Origin: Acanthochromis polyacanthus
Lineage: Eukaryota > Chordata > Actinopteri > Pomacentridae
Assembly: GCF_021347895.1 (NCBI RefSeq)
Contig: NC_067121.1
Location: 15,821,962-15,885,961, forward strand
Direction of reading: 5' to 3'
Length of the DNA: 64,000 nt
Shown here: positions 34,211-48,100 of the stretch, in pieces
Position numbering within the stretch: the first letter of the stretch is position 1
How the letters are laid out: each line of letters begins with the position of its first letter
Position numbers and translations under genes: made by a program
Notes under the pieces: generated by a model
What the model saw: only the letters and a program-made list of their open reading frames with translations
The model's database searches: none
Told to the model about the DNA's origin: nothing

Positions 34211-34694
34211 TATGTCACAGGCCAAATTAAAATCCAGGCAGATTTAGAATCCGCCTAGGCAGAATTAGAATTTTGATTTGGCCTAGGCGAAATCAAAATC
34301 CTACCATGGTTGTTGTACGGATTTCAATCTTGATATATCAATAGCCTGTATATTAGAAAGAATAACCCTAACCCTAGCCCTCTAACAGGATTTTGGTATA
34401 CAGTATATGAAAAAAAACAACCCAGAAACTACCTTGACAACATAATTTTTTCCCTTTTTATTTTGCCAAGTGTTGAGGACAAAAGTTGACATTACTTCTA
34501 AAGTAATTATTTACCTTGTATCTAAAACAAAATTTCAAGGTACACAATTTTAGGGAAAACAAATAATTACATTAACAGAGCATATCATATTCAAAACCCT
34601 TCAAATTTCAATCTAGCCTAGGCAAAATCAAAATTCTAATTCTGCCTAGGCGGATTTAAAATCTGCCTGGATTCTAATTTCGCCTGTAACATAT
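34211..34694. mobile_element. inverted-repeat element carrying four GCCTAGGC octamers
   Basis: The left arm (about 34211-34303) and the right arm (about 34603-34694) are inverted copies of about 90 bases, beginning TATGTCACAGGC and ending GCCTGTAACATA. Each arm holds two copies of the palindrome GCCTAGGC (34253, 34281, 34616, 34644) set in AATTAGAATTTTGATTT-type sequence. The roughly 300-base interior has no ORF and contains a short TAACCCTAACCC run. Long arms without coding capacity suggest a MITE. I cannot assign a superfamily, and a target duplication was not resolved. Confidence 0.65.
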
Positions 34695-34699
34695 GCACC

Positions 34700-37600
34700 T
34701 ATTAAAAGAATAAGTTGGGTGTGAAGTTACAAGGAAGCATATCCAGTTGTGACAGTGACACGTAAAACAGGAAATGAGATGGAAAATGTCCCTCCTGCTG
34801 AAATGTTCACAGGAGAGCATTACTTTGCAAATATTTCCTGTTCACACACTTGGAGCTTTAGTCTTTGATTCAGACTTGTAATTTATCGCTTGAGCGCCCT
34901 ATGATCTCCTGTGGGCATGAGAATAAATTGCTGCTCTGTGTAGCTATAGAGATAGTGATCACAGCACTACAACCTCAGCTGTGGTGTGAAGTTTATCAGA
35001 CACATGTGGGTGCTGAGAGCCAAGCAGTCAGTTAGCCTGAGTTTTAAAGGTCAATTTAGAGGGGGTTGTTGATTGTCAGGTTGTCTTTTTGAAATTTACT
35101 TCTAGTGACTATGATGTTCTTGTTGAAATTAAGGAATGCTGATATCCTTTCTGTGATGACAAATAAAAGAGAATCACTAGCAACTGTGAGGTCATCAGCT
35201 GTATAAAAGAAGTGAACGTAAACACACTACTTGCTTCTGCTGTGAACTTGGATATTTTCATTTGGGGATTGTTTTTGGAGCCAGCCTTGAATGGATGTTC
35301 CAAAGCTGCAGCTTTTTGGCACTTGTGCATTCATTTTTCAGCCCCGCAGGTTGTTGTTTGATCCCACCACAGCCACACCCATTTATCGTCTATTGTATTC
35401 TAAATAGGACCTTAATTTACCAAATGAACATCATGCTGTGCTGAAGAGGACTCAAAACTAGTAATTGAGACCATGAGCTCATTAGTGAAACATATACTGA
35501 GGTAATAAATCAAGTGAGAAGTAGGGCCATTGTCTCATTGAGTTGTGTACAATCTGACTTCTTTCTGGAGTTGAAGCATGCTGGTCATTACACAGAATGC
35601 AGGTTTAAGGCTCCATTTGTGTTGATTTTTCAGATCACAGTTTTTTTCCTGCAGTCGTTGTAAGGGTTGACCCTTGATCAAAATGCTAAAAGCAGCACGC
35701 TAATAGGTGAACACTGCACATTTTCAGTTTGTTCCCCATCTTTGTCTGTGTTAGCTTTTAACATTTGCTATTAGCACTAAACAAAATGTAACAATTTGGT
35801 ATTTGGTCTCAAATCAAAGTGCTGCACAAATTCAGACACTGCTATGATGATCACTAACGCTATTACAGTGTATTCTGAGAGAAAAACAAATGCCTGGGTC
35901 TAATTTATTGACAGTACATCCAAAGCTTTTTTGAGATATTTCAGTTTGGGCTAGACTGACAATGGCTAGAAACCTACAGTGGGATATTTACACTCACTCA
36001 AAAACCACTCTTAAATTTCTGAAACATTTTGTCAGTTTAAGAAAAGGTAAAAAGTTGAAGCAAACAAAGCCTGCACAAAACCATGAAACCTGCTGAGGAG
36101 CATACTCTATGCATCAATCATTGTTTCGATTGTGAAATACTGTTACAATACACTATAGACCGTAAATAAGTCACAGTAATTATATAGACAGTAAGCTCTT
36201 TAATTGCTTTGAGGTGGGTGAAGGTTGTGTCTCTCTGTCTGCACGCCTCATACCACACTTACAGGTTAATCTATGTGGGAGGCAGCAGACGACGGCCACA
36301 CCTTCTAATATACAACAGTTACTACATCAGACATGCTGTGTTTTGCGAAAAGACTGAAGAAAGAGCATCAGATAATCTCATTAATTATGTCTAAGATTAA
36401 CAGTAAGTGCCATTCTCAACATGTATTTATTTTGGGAGTGCAGATATGTGCAATTTACATTTCAGTTTTTTTTTAAGGCTGTGGGATGTTTGAATTTTTC
36501 AACTTTCTGTGTCTTATGCAGAAGCACACACTGAGCTAACCACGTGTGCAACCACCCTACCCAAATCATAAATGGGGGGGAGTTTTTAAAGCTCTCGGGA
36601 GAGACCCCATCATTGCGCCACTGAAATATATACCCATCAAACAATCTATTTCGGGTCTGAACTTCTTCATGTGGTCGAAGTTCTATTTTTGCCTCACCCT
36701 TGAATTTTAACTGAATGATATTGTATACCCTGACCATATCTCCATTGCAAATTATATGAGGAGAATCATCTGTGCATAGGATGAATCACAGTAGGTTATC
36801 GTAACCAGCACAAAGTCAAGTACAAGTTGTGCTGAAAGTGTCTTCAAACCCCTGTCCCAAGGAAGCATCCCAAAGGTTTATTTTTACTCAGCTGTGAATG
36901 GTTATGGCAGCAAACCACCATATGGCTGTAAGATTGAGTGGTCTTGGTGGAAAATGGGGAAGGAAATTATAGAGGGAGAGAGTTGGTGTCACACAGGCCT
37001 CTCATTGCTCCTCTTTCTCCACAGTTGATTGGATAAATACACAACTTTTTCTGTAGGACTGAGAAACAGAAACTGGTGGGGTTCATGGGGACAACAGTCA
37101 CGAGCATCACCTGCCTTTACAACAGGGGGTTGTTTATTTAAGCATCTTTTTTAGAGAGTTTCTGTGAGAATCTGCCCTTTCTCACCAGCACATCACTAAA
37201 AATTCACATTCATTCATTCATTGATAGACAATAACTACGGTAATTGAGTGTTATGTAATCATTGTGCAACTCTACGTTTTAGAGAGGAATGTTGTGCTTT
37301 TTACTCACCTACTACTTCTTCCAATTTTTTTTACATTAAATAGCAACATGCGCGTTTTACACTAAAATAATATTGAAGGTTAAAAAAAGTTTTCCCTCTA
37401 AATGTCTTAAATAGTTGCATTTAAATAAGTGTTGGACGCCATAAGAAGTAATGTAACCTCGTATTTCATACAAAAGTAAATATCAGAGAAAAGTCATAAA
37501 ATGAAGTGAAATTTGTTATATTTTCTATCATCGATCTAGAGATTAGGAAGAAGTAGAAATACCTATTTGTATAAAAAAATTGTTCAAATTAGTTCCAACT

Positions 37601-38118
37601 TGAACAGCTAAATTGTCTGACGGTAAAATGCAAATAATTTGAAAACTTGAGGTACTCAGTATGTAACACAGGACTCATTCTGACGTTGGTGTATGGCTGC
37701 TCTTACTTAAATAAATGATCTGAATACTTCTTGGGACTACTGAATTCACTTCACCATCACAAAATTTTATGAATCTCCAAAATGCAGATTTCATGTTGTA
37801 AGCATGAATAACATGAAAGTCTTGCACTGTTCCTATGTGAAAGCATGTCATTTTTAAGGTAATATAAAGTTATATGGTAACATAATTAAAACGATGAAGA
37901 GGGTTTAGCTTTGCTTGTGATAAAACTCACAGTCTGACAGATTTGAAGGCAAATCCTCCTTAACTTCAACATTTAATGTGTCTTTTTATGTCTCTCTCAA
38001 TAAATCCTTTTTTGTTGGAGAAATGTGTCTCTCTTCTGTTGCATGGACAGAATTTGATAGGTGTGCTTATTTCAAAACATTTCATAAAACAAAGTTTTGT
38101 GACCTAATATTATCTTTC
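34700..38118. other. noncoding, no gene recognised
   Basis: No known protein or RNA. A minus-strand 91-codon frame at 36462-36737 lacks a recognisable domain. The remainder is AT-rich with stops in all frames. Confidence 0.35.
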
Positions 38119-38120
38119 CT

Positions 38121-38305
38121 TTAAACTGTCCGTAGGTGCGAATGTGAGTGTGATTGTTTGTCTCTCTGTGTAGCCCTGTGATAGGTGACCTGTCCAGGGT
38201 CTCCCCTGCTTTCACCCTAAGTCAGCTGGGAAAGACTCCAGCATTCCATGGCCCTTATGAGGATTAAGCGGTGTATAGATAATAGATGGATTGATGAATG
38301 GATAT
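38121..38305 (+). mobile_element. 5'-truncated SINE (same family as 33.5 kb)
   Basis: Matches the 3' half of the SINE at 33556-33930: CCGTAGGTGCGAATGTGAGTGTGATTG, GTGACCTGTCCAGGG, AAGTCAGCTGGGA and a GGAT-rich tail. The tRNA-like head is missing, as expected of incomplete reverse transcription. Confidence 0.85.
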
Positions 38306-38309
38306 TATC

Positions 38310-40390
38310 CATAAATTGAAACATCACATTTCCACACTTGTCATCCACTAAGTGTTTTTCCTCTGGATTATCAGACAATTTACCTGTTTGGGTGTTTTGA
38401 TTATGAACTCCTCGACAGTAGTAGTTATGAAAAGAGGGAGCAGCTCACTCACTTTCCTCTGCCCAAACAGTTGCTGCACATCAGGTTTCTGAGTAATACA
38501 GTGATTTAAAGTTGCTCAAGACTGTGCCCTTTGAGACTGTGCATGTTGTACATGGCTTGATAGTCTCGGAGAGTTTGTTGTGGTGCGGAATATGCTGAAC
38601 TTTGGGCACATGTTTACTTAGCTGCTGTCTATCCAGAGCCCTTGTCAAAGAGCTAGAATAAACAGAAGCCCAAACAGATTCAAAACTATCCAAAAACCAT
38701 TCAACCTCACTAGGCAGGGCTGTCCTCAAACGTGAGCTCATTGATTTGACTGTAATTACAAGCACTCTTTGAATATAGCTATTGTCAACCATTAATCTGA
38801 GGAAAGTTGCTGTAAGGAGACAATGAAGCCTCGCTGCAAAACGTCTAGCGAGTGACACTGATGTCTAACACATGTTTCCCCCCACAGCCCAACAGAAATA
38901 GACAGGCCTATTTAGAGGGCTGGTTTGCATGCAGGCTCCAAGGACTGATGTTTGCAATCTGGGAGCCACAGCGGGTTTTTACATGATCAGTAATTCAAAA
39001 AGTGGTCGGCCAAGGAATTCATCTTGTGCGTCTTGGTTTTTCTGTTGCCATGCACTTGTGCTAAAATATCATTTGGTACAAGGAGCCGGCATTAAGACAG
39101 CAGAAAGTATGTCGGACGGCGTCCAAGGCCTATCGGATGTCCGAAAGCGAAAGAAGGGAAAACACAAATATTTTCAGTAGCAGGGAGTGAAACCAAAAGA
39201 CGCTCTGGTGGACAATCAAAGGGAATAAGGGGGTTTCTGATGAGTGTGTCAGTGTTTATTACAGCTGTTACTGTCCAGATAATATCCAGATGTAGTTCTG
39301 GTAGACATGTAGCTGGTCAAAATAGCAATTTGAAGGATGCCGAGTGGAGTTTTGTCCACTCTGGCACTGCTGAAGATCTGCAATTGTCATTAGCTTGAGT
39401 GCAAGGTGCTCTCTCTGTGCACTTGTCTTTTTTAATCCAAAAATATGACAAGAACAGAAGGTTACTGAAAGCTCTTACAAGCCTTTGAACTCACATCTAA
39501 CAGCCAGGTGTCCTGTGCTTTGTCAAGGAGGACAGACAAGGATTTTACCCTCTATTGTGCTTCTAGGAGAGACTTCTCAACTACCACGCTGCCCCGAGCT
39601 ACATTTATTTAGATAGTTTTGTTCAGTTACAGAAAAGAATGAAAGACTTCCTTCTTTACATTGAAACATATGCTCACTGCTAAGTGTTTTTACTCCTATG
39701 TTTTCTACAAGAGAACTTCCGTCTCAAACAGGCTGAACTTATCTGTATTTGTTTAGAGGGGGGTTGTTTCATTTTAAAAAAATTTTTCTGGTGCCATCGC
39801 AGACAGCTGCGAAAGGAAAACATTATTCAAAATACCTTGTGGATTTTGCTTCAAGTTGTACAGAACCGTCATTATACATATTTCATTTTCACATAATCCT
39901 TCAGCTGTGCAGGGCATGCCGTGACACTGAAGCTTGTCAGAATAGAGGAAAGGCAAACGTATGAATATAGAGAGCTAAAGTACGACCGAGGGCATATTTA
40001 GAAAGCCATGCCTCTTGTCTTGACTCTCAGTTTGAATTGGAATAAAAGGAGGACACATTTACTGACTGACAAAACAAACAGAGCTCCACTGACAGAAGGC
40101 GGTTCATGCCTTTTTTCCTTTGGAAGCAATGACAGTCTCCAGAGTAGTTTTCCAGGAATATAAGTAGCAGAGCTCTGAAAGTGAGGCTGTAAAAACATTG
40201 AATAATAGAGTCAGGCTACCAGTTACTGCCAGTGAACCAACACTGTAGGAGATACTATAAATTAATGCTGTCAGAAATTACATTCTCTGTAATTCATAAA
40301 ATAGTGATTTATAAAATAGTTGGAGATGTGGCTCTTAGAAGTAGCAGAGGTAGCCAGGATGAAATATGTATGTGACAGCAGGCCTTTTCA
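38310..40390. other. noncoding; possible conserved block at 38900-39200
   Basis: No gene recognised. The stretch 38900-39200 is balanced in composition, has local CpGs (GTCGGACGGCGTCC) and contains no repeat. An 83-codon plus-strand frame (38929-39180) ending in a lysine-rich tail crosses it but has no known domain. Confidence 0.3.
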
Positions 40391-40394
40391 CAGG

Positions 40395-41190
40395 CTATGG
40401 CTGGATATATAATAGTGCTTGTAGTGTGGCTCAAGAGATGTGGTGGTATCGCTCCCTCAGTCCACCACTTTGATTCAGACCAGAATATCTCAACAAAGAT
40501 TAGACAGCTTGCCATGACATTCTGTACAAACATTCATGGTCTGATGTTAGATGGTACAATAATACAGCTTGAACATTATACCTGCTAGTGCAGACATACC
40601 TATGGGTCCTAGACTTTCTAAAGGCAGAATGGGAGTCAGAGCATTTAGCTATCAGACTTCTCTGTTATGGAACCAGATCCTAGTTTGGGTTCAGGCGGCA
40701 GACACCCGGTCTACTTTTTTATTGTACTTACTAAAAAACTTAGTTAGGACTGCTCAGCTGATCCAAAAACACACCTGAGTTTGCTGTCAGAGACCAGACT
40801 GCTGGGAGAGCTCTGATGACAGAATAAGCACTCATTGATTCTCCTCCTTTCTCTCATCATATATTTGTATGCCACTATTGCATGTCACCAACACTGTTTT
40901 CTCTCTTCTGTAGTTGGTGTTTTGTCTTCTCTGCAGGTAACTGTGCTCCAGAACTACACATTTCTGATCTGCAGTTACATGGACAACTTAATGAGTGTTT
41001 ATTATTCTCTTATTCATTGTATCCACTATCCTTTTCTCTCTCCCCATAATCCCCCCTACCCCTGGTTGCCCTGCTTTAGCCTGTTTCTGCTGGAAGTTTA
41101 TTCCTGATAAAGAGAATTTATTTTTGTCCCACTGTAGCCAAAGAGCTGCTCCAAGAGAATTTTCTGATTCGTGGGGTTTGTAGCTATGAT
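40395..41190 (+). pseudogene. degenerate L2-type LINE 3' end
   Basis: About 40600-40750 encodes a decayed C-terminal motif of an L2-type reverse transcriptase protein (SKGRMGVRAFSYQTSLLWNQ), followed by about 400 bases of 3' untranslated sequence with the family landmark TTTAGCCTGTTTCTGCTGGAAGTTTATTCCTGATAAAGAG near 41075-41115. A separate repeat-like piece, GCTCCCTCAGTCCACCACTTTG, lies at 40450-40530. No intact protein. Confidence 0.65.
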
Positions 41191-41213
41191 ATAATGTTAT
41201 GTGCCATACTATA

Positions 41214-41346
<133 letters not shown>

Positions 41347-41349
41347 CCC

Positions 41350-44265
41350 CTTTGTCTTGTGTGAACCCCTCTGGCAGATGACAGTAACACTTGGGGGGTC
41401 TGACTCACAGGTTGGGAACTGTTGCTCTGGTAGTCCATAATAATATGGTGTGTGTATTATGAAATGAAGAGGGTTGTACGTGCTCTACTGTACTTGCTGA
41501 TTTTTCAGACTTTAGACTTCACTGTTGATGAGTCAGTTTCTAAAGCAAAGACACAGCAAAACACTTGTTACATGAGCTCTTTAGTGGGAAGTAAATATAG
41601 CAATAATGCCAAATGTTCACCCTGATGTACCCTTTGACCCAATGACACCTCGTGACTGACCCAATGTGTGAGCTCTGACAAGATTTTATGACTTACTGTC
41701 ACGTACAGCACTGAACTGTCTCTGTTAACTATCTCTCAGCGCTGTGTGGGCTGGAGACAGAGAGATTACAGCAGCGTCTCAAGGCCAGTATGGTTGAACA
41801 CTCAGCTATATGCTCGTTAAACCAATATTGTTCAAAAGTCTACACAGGAGGATGGAAATTTCCCTCCACTCAAGGAATACCCTGTTGAAAAACCAGCGTG
41901 GACCACACACTGAGCTCCTGGTGTTTTTCAACCAGTGTAACAACTATTTCAGGTTTCTGTGGGAGGAAGTCCCTGGCATTCTGTGGCTTCACCTTATTGT
42001 GAAATACCTTTTCTCCTGTTGCTGTCTCCAAGTGACTCACCGGCTATTAGTATTTCACAACTGAAGGTGAGAGACTTCACAAAAGATTACAGGGACACTT
42101 TGCATGCCTGAGAGAGGAATGACCTCATCTTGACGTCACACATGGATCATAGTGGTGGTGTGACATGAGAGGATTCCCTCGGTTGCTAGGTGCCAGGGTT
42201 CCGTTTGTAGATAAACACGGGGTTCCTTGTGGCACACCTGTTTGAAGTTGACACTGCCACGCTGTCAGACTTCTACCTGTTGCTTCATCACTATTCAGTA
42301 ACCATAGTTGTTTTCCATTGCAGGTAAATATCGTGAGGTATCTGCTATAAAATCTGTGTCAATATAGCAATGTTGGCAAGGCAACCAAATATTACATGAG
42401 GGGAAAGGTGAAGTTTTTATTTCATTCACCTGTCAGTCTAGTTATACTGTAGGCCTGATGCTTCTTTTATTTACCTTAGTACCTAATCAAAGCTAGATGA
42501 TCATGGAATTTAAACTTTGTTACATAATTTACCCAACATTTCTGTAACACTGTAACACAGATATAAATCATTATTATATGAACAATTTAACACATTAATC
42601 AAAGCATGAATACCAGAGACACGTAGCACGTCAAATTAAAAAACAGAAGTTAAAAAGAAGTGCGTAACGGAAATCTTGTGACTAATTGTTATGAGGATGT
42701 GAAGTCAGAAATGCTGTAGATCTGATATTTCATTGACACTTTCGTTTTCCTAAATTTTGATTTGTGAATTTACAGTCATAGAGCTTTGTAACTAAAGATG
42801 CAAAAGCATACAATAGAATTTAACAGTTGTAGACCGTCTGCTGGAGATATACATTGCCTCGTTACCCCACTGCACTCATTTGACAGTTACAAATACAATT
42901 TCCTTCGTAGATTGACTTTTTGAAATTACAACATTAAGCCTTTCCACCACAAATAATGATTCAAGTACATTTTGCTCATCAAATGCAGGTATTTTTACTT
43001 TAGTAGAGTTGTGTAAGCAGCAACTTGTCAATGGATGTAGAGAATCTCAACATTCTGCTTTAACTACTTGAAATGACACATTTTACACATAAAGGAGAAA
43101 CATGTTTTGATAATCATGTGGTTAATGTTGGAGAAAAGAGCACATGTTTGTGTTAAATATTTGCTAACATAAGAGAGGATATCATGTTTTGGTGCAACCA
43201 AGCCTTCTGTAAGCACTCTTGCAACATGAGGTATGTCAGGGCTCCCTCTGACTCCTCAGAGGTTGAATTTGCTGAATGAATGCGCCCTTCTCATCCTGCG
43301 CCAAATACTATATTCACAGTCTCTGCCAAGTATCACAGAAACTCTTCCCTAGTGAGAGAAAGCACACGCTGATCAGTAAGTGTACCCTACCAATAGGGCA
43401 AAATACTGTTTGATACTGTAACATTTAACATTTTGTGCTCATAAGAAGCAAAACAAAATATCTGGAGAAAAAAAGATGAAGAAGAAGTTGAAGACAGCAA
43501 TGTAACTTTAGCGACTTACATATTTTAGCAAACTTTATCTTGATGACTATTCTGAACACTGAAGGCTCAGTAAGAGTGTTTTCTCTTTGGAAAGTGAATC
43601 ACACTTTGCTCACATATGAGGCACACCTGCAGTTTAGGTTTTTCAACAAAAACAGGTACTTCCAAAGAAAAAAAAAGTAAACTGAGAATGTAAATGATAG
43701 AATCAAGTCCAACATGTGACAAGGAATAAAGACAAATCTGTCATTTTACGGTCATTATGGCATGTACTCACAACTTTCAGCACCTGCTTCAAGTGACTCA
43801 CATGAATTAGGAGTATTACAGTCCCCTTACAAGACAAACTTCAGGAATGACCTCATGTGGGACCACTGCAGGCTCGCTTGACAAGAACAATAACAAGTCT
43901 GTGCTGGTCCATCCTACGTTTCTCTTTAGCATGTCTGTGACCGTTGACCAAAGCTTGAGTCACATCCTTCCCGGCTCTCCTGTGTGTTTACGGAATACTT
44001 GCACTCAGTTGCCTATGATATCACGGATCCGAGGGTAGTAAAAGTTGTACTGTTTAAAAAGACGTCCAAGATGGGGGTGGAAATAACCATCCTGAGTTAG
44101 CTACAACCACAAGTCTGATAGAGGAAACCCCCACCTCTGTCTCTCTTTCTGCAAAGTTTTCCCTCCTTTCAGCAGTCCTTGTTGGGCTGCTGGACAGGTG
44201 CCTGCATGTGACACTGAGGGCTCACTGTGATGATCACAGTGACATCCCATACGAAGTGACGCAAG
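41350..44265. other. noncoding spacer downstream of ap1m1
   Basis: No gene or repeat family recognised. A 21-base hyphenated palindrome (TCACTGTGATGATCACAGTGA) lies at 44222-44242, just past the inferred end of the ap1m1 transcript. Confidence 0.35.
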
Positions 44266-44269
44266 CAGA

Positions 44270-45083
44270 ACAGTTTTCTCTAAATAGACATTTAATGATT
44301 TAATACAGTGTGGTTACAGACAGAAAAGGAAAACAAGTGCTGGGGTGGAAAAGAGGGTATTTCAATTGGTATTCTGCTTAGCGTGCAACTTAAACTCACA
44401 GCATTTACTACTGTTTGCAAAGCTGAATGTCAAGGGAGTTAAACGGGCAAATAAAAAGCACAACAGCCAAGCAGGAAGGCATTGCTCTGGCAAGTATCAA
44501 TGGCATCACATGAAGGAAATAATACAAAAAGAGAAAACTCTGCTTTTCATTTACAGTTATTTAAACTAATAACACTGAATCAACGTCCAATGACATGTAA
44601 CAAATATATACAGATAATCAACAAATAGGAATTGTAGCAGAACAAAGCAGCTTCATACAAAAAATATCATACTCAGACTTACCGAGTGTGTTGTAGACCT
44701 GTGTGCAGGTGATTACAGTAACTTTAAAGGATAACTGTGACATACTCTTTAAAACAATTTGACCCACGGTGACTGATTGTGTACAACTCTACACTGTAAC
44801 GGCAGATGTAAACATTGGTCCTGCTCTCCTTGGCCTCCCTCATATTAGGAGCCACACAGCAGTGAAACAATCTTGTTTTCAAACCTTGGCTAACAGAATG
44901 CTCCATCTAATATTTGCATTGATCATAAATGAATAAAACTTTGACAAATACAAAACTAAAACAAAGAAAATTGATACTGACAGTCCTCTGGTCTCGTGAC
45001 TGCCACCTGCCATTGATAGCACATTAGCGGCTTGACTCCACCCCGTTTGCTTTCCACCTGCCTACTGCCGGCTGAGGCGCCGC
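44270..45083 (-). other. ap1m1: inferred ap1m1 3' untranslated region
   Basis: This follows the ap1m1 stop codon directly. The closest plausible polyadenylation signals on the minus strand are two overlapping ATTAAA motifs at 44291-44296 and 44299-44304, giving a 3' UTR of about 0.8 kb. No AATAAA was seen between them and the stop. The extent is inferred. Confidence 0.4.
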
Positions 45084-45106
45084 CTACTGGGTCCGGAGCT
45101 GGTAAT
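45084..45106 (-). CDS. ap1m1: ap1m1 terminal coding exon H
   Basis: Acceptor tcctccccag, then the last two bases of the Asp codon, YQLRTQ and TAG. The C-terminus NGDYQLRTQ is that of vertebrate mu-1. Confidence 0.95.
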
Positions 45107-48100
45107 CTGGGGAGGAAATGGATAAGACTTAATCAAATGGACAATGAAAAGAGTGAATCAGAGAGAAATCAAATCGAGGCAGCTGATGCTTTCCACCCAG
45201 AATGAATGGAATACAAAGGAAATGAGATGAGGATGTTTGGCAATTAGTGGCAACATTAGCGAAAAGACCAACATGTGCAACCTTGGTAATCTCAGTATGA
45301 AGATCAGGGAAGCTTGAGAGAAAAAGTTCACTTTCTCACATTTCGCAGGACGTTGCCACATTGCCTCATGTTCTACAGTGTATCCCCTTTTCATAGAACT
45401 GCATCAGCTCAAGGTTAGTTCCCACCACATTGCACTGTATTGCCCAACTGTTGCCTAATATCTGCACATATGGGCACTCTGCACAAGTACCAGTGAACTC
45501 TTAACCTACCTCCATTTTGGGTGATGTAGCGCACCCACGGCAGGGCCTGGTATCCACTTTTCTCAATGATCTTCAAGTAACGCACCTGTCAGGAAAAAAG
45601 AGAAAATGTTTTAAAGAGAAAACACATTTTCATACATCAGGTCGCAGAGCTCAAGGGTGATAAGTGCTACTATTGCGGACATCAGGTCATTCTGGATGGT
45701 AAAAGAAATTGCTTATCGTGTCAGATGTACAGGCAGCTAGAGCCCATCTCTGATTCATGCAGATATGGGCAATCTATAAGGTTTCGTGTCCATCAGTGTG
45801 TGAGGTAGTATTGGCGTCATGTCATTTTCAGCATTGGCCCATGTCCGCCAGAGTCTGTACAGATCGCTCTGCGGATGTCTGCATGCAGTCCAGAATTTGT
45901 GTCTGCTTGACAGCTACACTACACGAGCAGGAGTGCACATGCTCAGAATATATAGATGCAAATATACTGTATGTGTATGGAACCGAGTCCGCCAACTGAA
46001 CTGAAAAGTAATAGAACAACAACCACACACCCATGGTGTCTGCAGGTGTCAAATGGATGGTATGGACACAATCACACCTACACTAAATTTAAAGCCAACA
46101 TTTCACCTAACCTACTTGTAGGTAGAACAAGAGCATTCAGAGGAAGCACATTCCCTATAAATGCAAACTGACAAAGCCAAGTGTCAGGAGAAAAAACAAA
46201 ACATTTCAGTTGATTGTCTACTTCAGGGGTGTCAAACATACAGTCCACGGGCCAAAACTGGGTCCAATCCGGTTCGTGGCACGACTTTGCAAAGTGTAAA
46301 AATTACAGAGAAGACATTAATTGTAATTTTTCAAAGCAAGTAACTGAAATTTAAAACTAAATTTTATGTATTTACAAGGCAGAGGGATAACTTAACCTTT
46401 TTTCTCAATAGTTCCCACATTAGTTTATATGGTGTGGTGAAGATTATTCCATATATATGGAAAAGTATATAAGTTTAAAATAATTTGTAGATCTTGACAA
46501 GCTGTTTAAATCATAAAGTAAAATACTCTTTTGTTCAGTTCCAGATACCTGTGACTAAATGTTTTGCGCCTTTGCAGAGACACTGAGAGTCATAAGTTAT
46601 AATGTGTAAATGATAAACTGGGGCATAATACTGTTAAAATTTCACCTATTTTTCTTTTTCTTTTCATTTTAGTTTGTTAATGATGTTTTGCAAAAACATA
46701 GTTCTTGAAATGTGAACATTTTCACAATGTACTTTTTTTTGCACTAAAACAAAGGAAACATTTGGAGTTGTCCTTATTTATAAGTTATGTTATGATTTTA
46801 CTTGTCTGGCCCACTTGACATCAAATTAGGCTGCATGTGGCCCCTGAACTAGGATGACTTTGACACCCCTGGTCTACGTGATCTCTTCTACTGCTGACTG
46901 TCGATGTACAAAATGCTCCAACAGAGCAATGTACAAAGGACACAAACGTGATACTCCCGGGTGCAAAAGCCAAAAAAAAGATGGCGCTGAGATTGACAAA
47001 GTTCCACGAAGATCTCACCAAACAAAAAAAATAAATGTTAAATATTACAAAAATGTTGGCATTTGTTTTTGAGTATTACTTTAAAGTAGCAGGTTTATTT
47101 ACATGCAATATATACTTTCATTCCTTCCATTCTGTTCCATTTTTTAGTATGAAACTAGTATGTGTATTTTTTGCATACCGCCTCCATAACAGTATACAAT
47201 AAAATAGCTTCTCATAGCTCTACCTAAAGTAAAGAAAAAAGGTTCGGAACATGAAGAACAAAAGCAGATAAGTTCCTGTAAGTGCCTATGTATGCGTTTT
47301 ATTCTATAAGCATATAATGTATGATTACTGCTGCCTGTAGCAAGCTGTAAGTTGTAGTAAGAGTAGTAAGAGTGGTGTTGATGAGGAAGTAGTAGTATGA
47401 GTCACACTGAGAAGAGGGAAGCAGCTACAGAACAGCTTTCAAGGGACACAATGTTAATTTACATAACTGTATTTTTTGGGGCCTGAAAGCGAAGAAAATG
47501 CACATCAGCATAATCAAGATGCAACTTTCACAAGCCCTGAACCAATGTTTCACCAGTCCCGTGTTAGCACAGAGCTGAATTTCGAGAAGAGACTCTAAAA
47601 ATACTCTGCCATCTTGATCATTGCTGAACATGATTGCACATTGGGTTTCTCAGTCAGGTGGGGGAAATAAAACTTCTTGGGAAACTTATATGGCTGTAAC
47701 AAGTCTATGTTTGCAGCTTTTATAAATGACGAACTATTATTTAATGTATCTGAATAATAATAACTTCCATTATGACTCCACAACAATTACAATAACAAAT
47801 TACTTCTCGACAGTATGTTTTTTCATCCTGTGGTAGAAATATGTGAGTGTTTCTGCGTCCTCCAAACTAATGACAGATTTATCATTCAGTGTAGACTTTC
47901 TCACAAACTTTTTAGGAGAAAAACAGGTATGTGCTGTCACATTTTCGAGGGATGACATGACCCCTCTATGAGACGTCGCCATGCCATGTCTCCAGCATGC
48001 CGGTTCCCAGCCCAAAGCAGGACAGACAGCACAGGAATTTGTGGGTCAAGTGCCGGCAGGGCTCTGGTAAGGCCTTGCTCCTGGCCGCCTTGTTATTACT

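Noticed and set aside
36462..36737. 91-codon minus-strand frame.
   Set aside because: No domain, no splice support; the length is within chance for a scan of this size.
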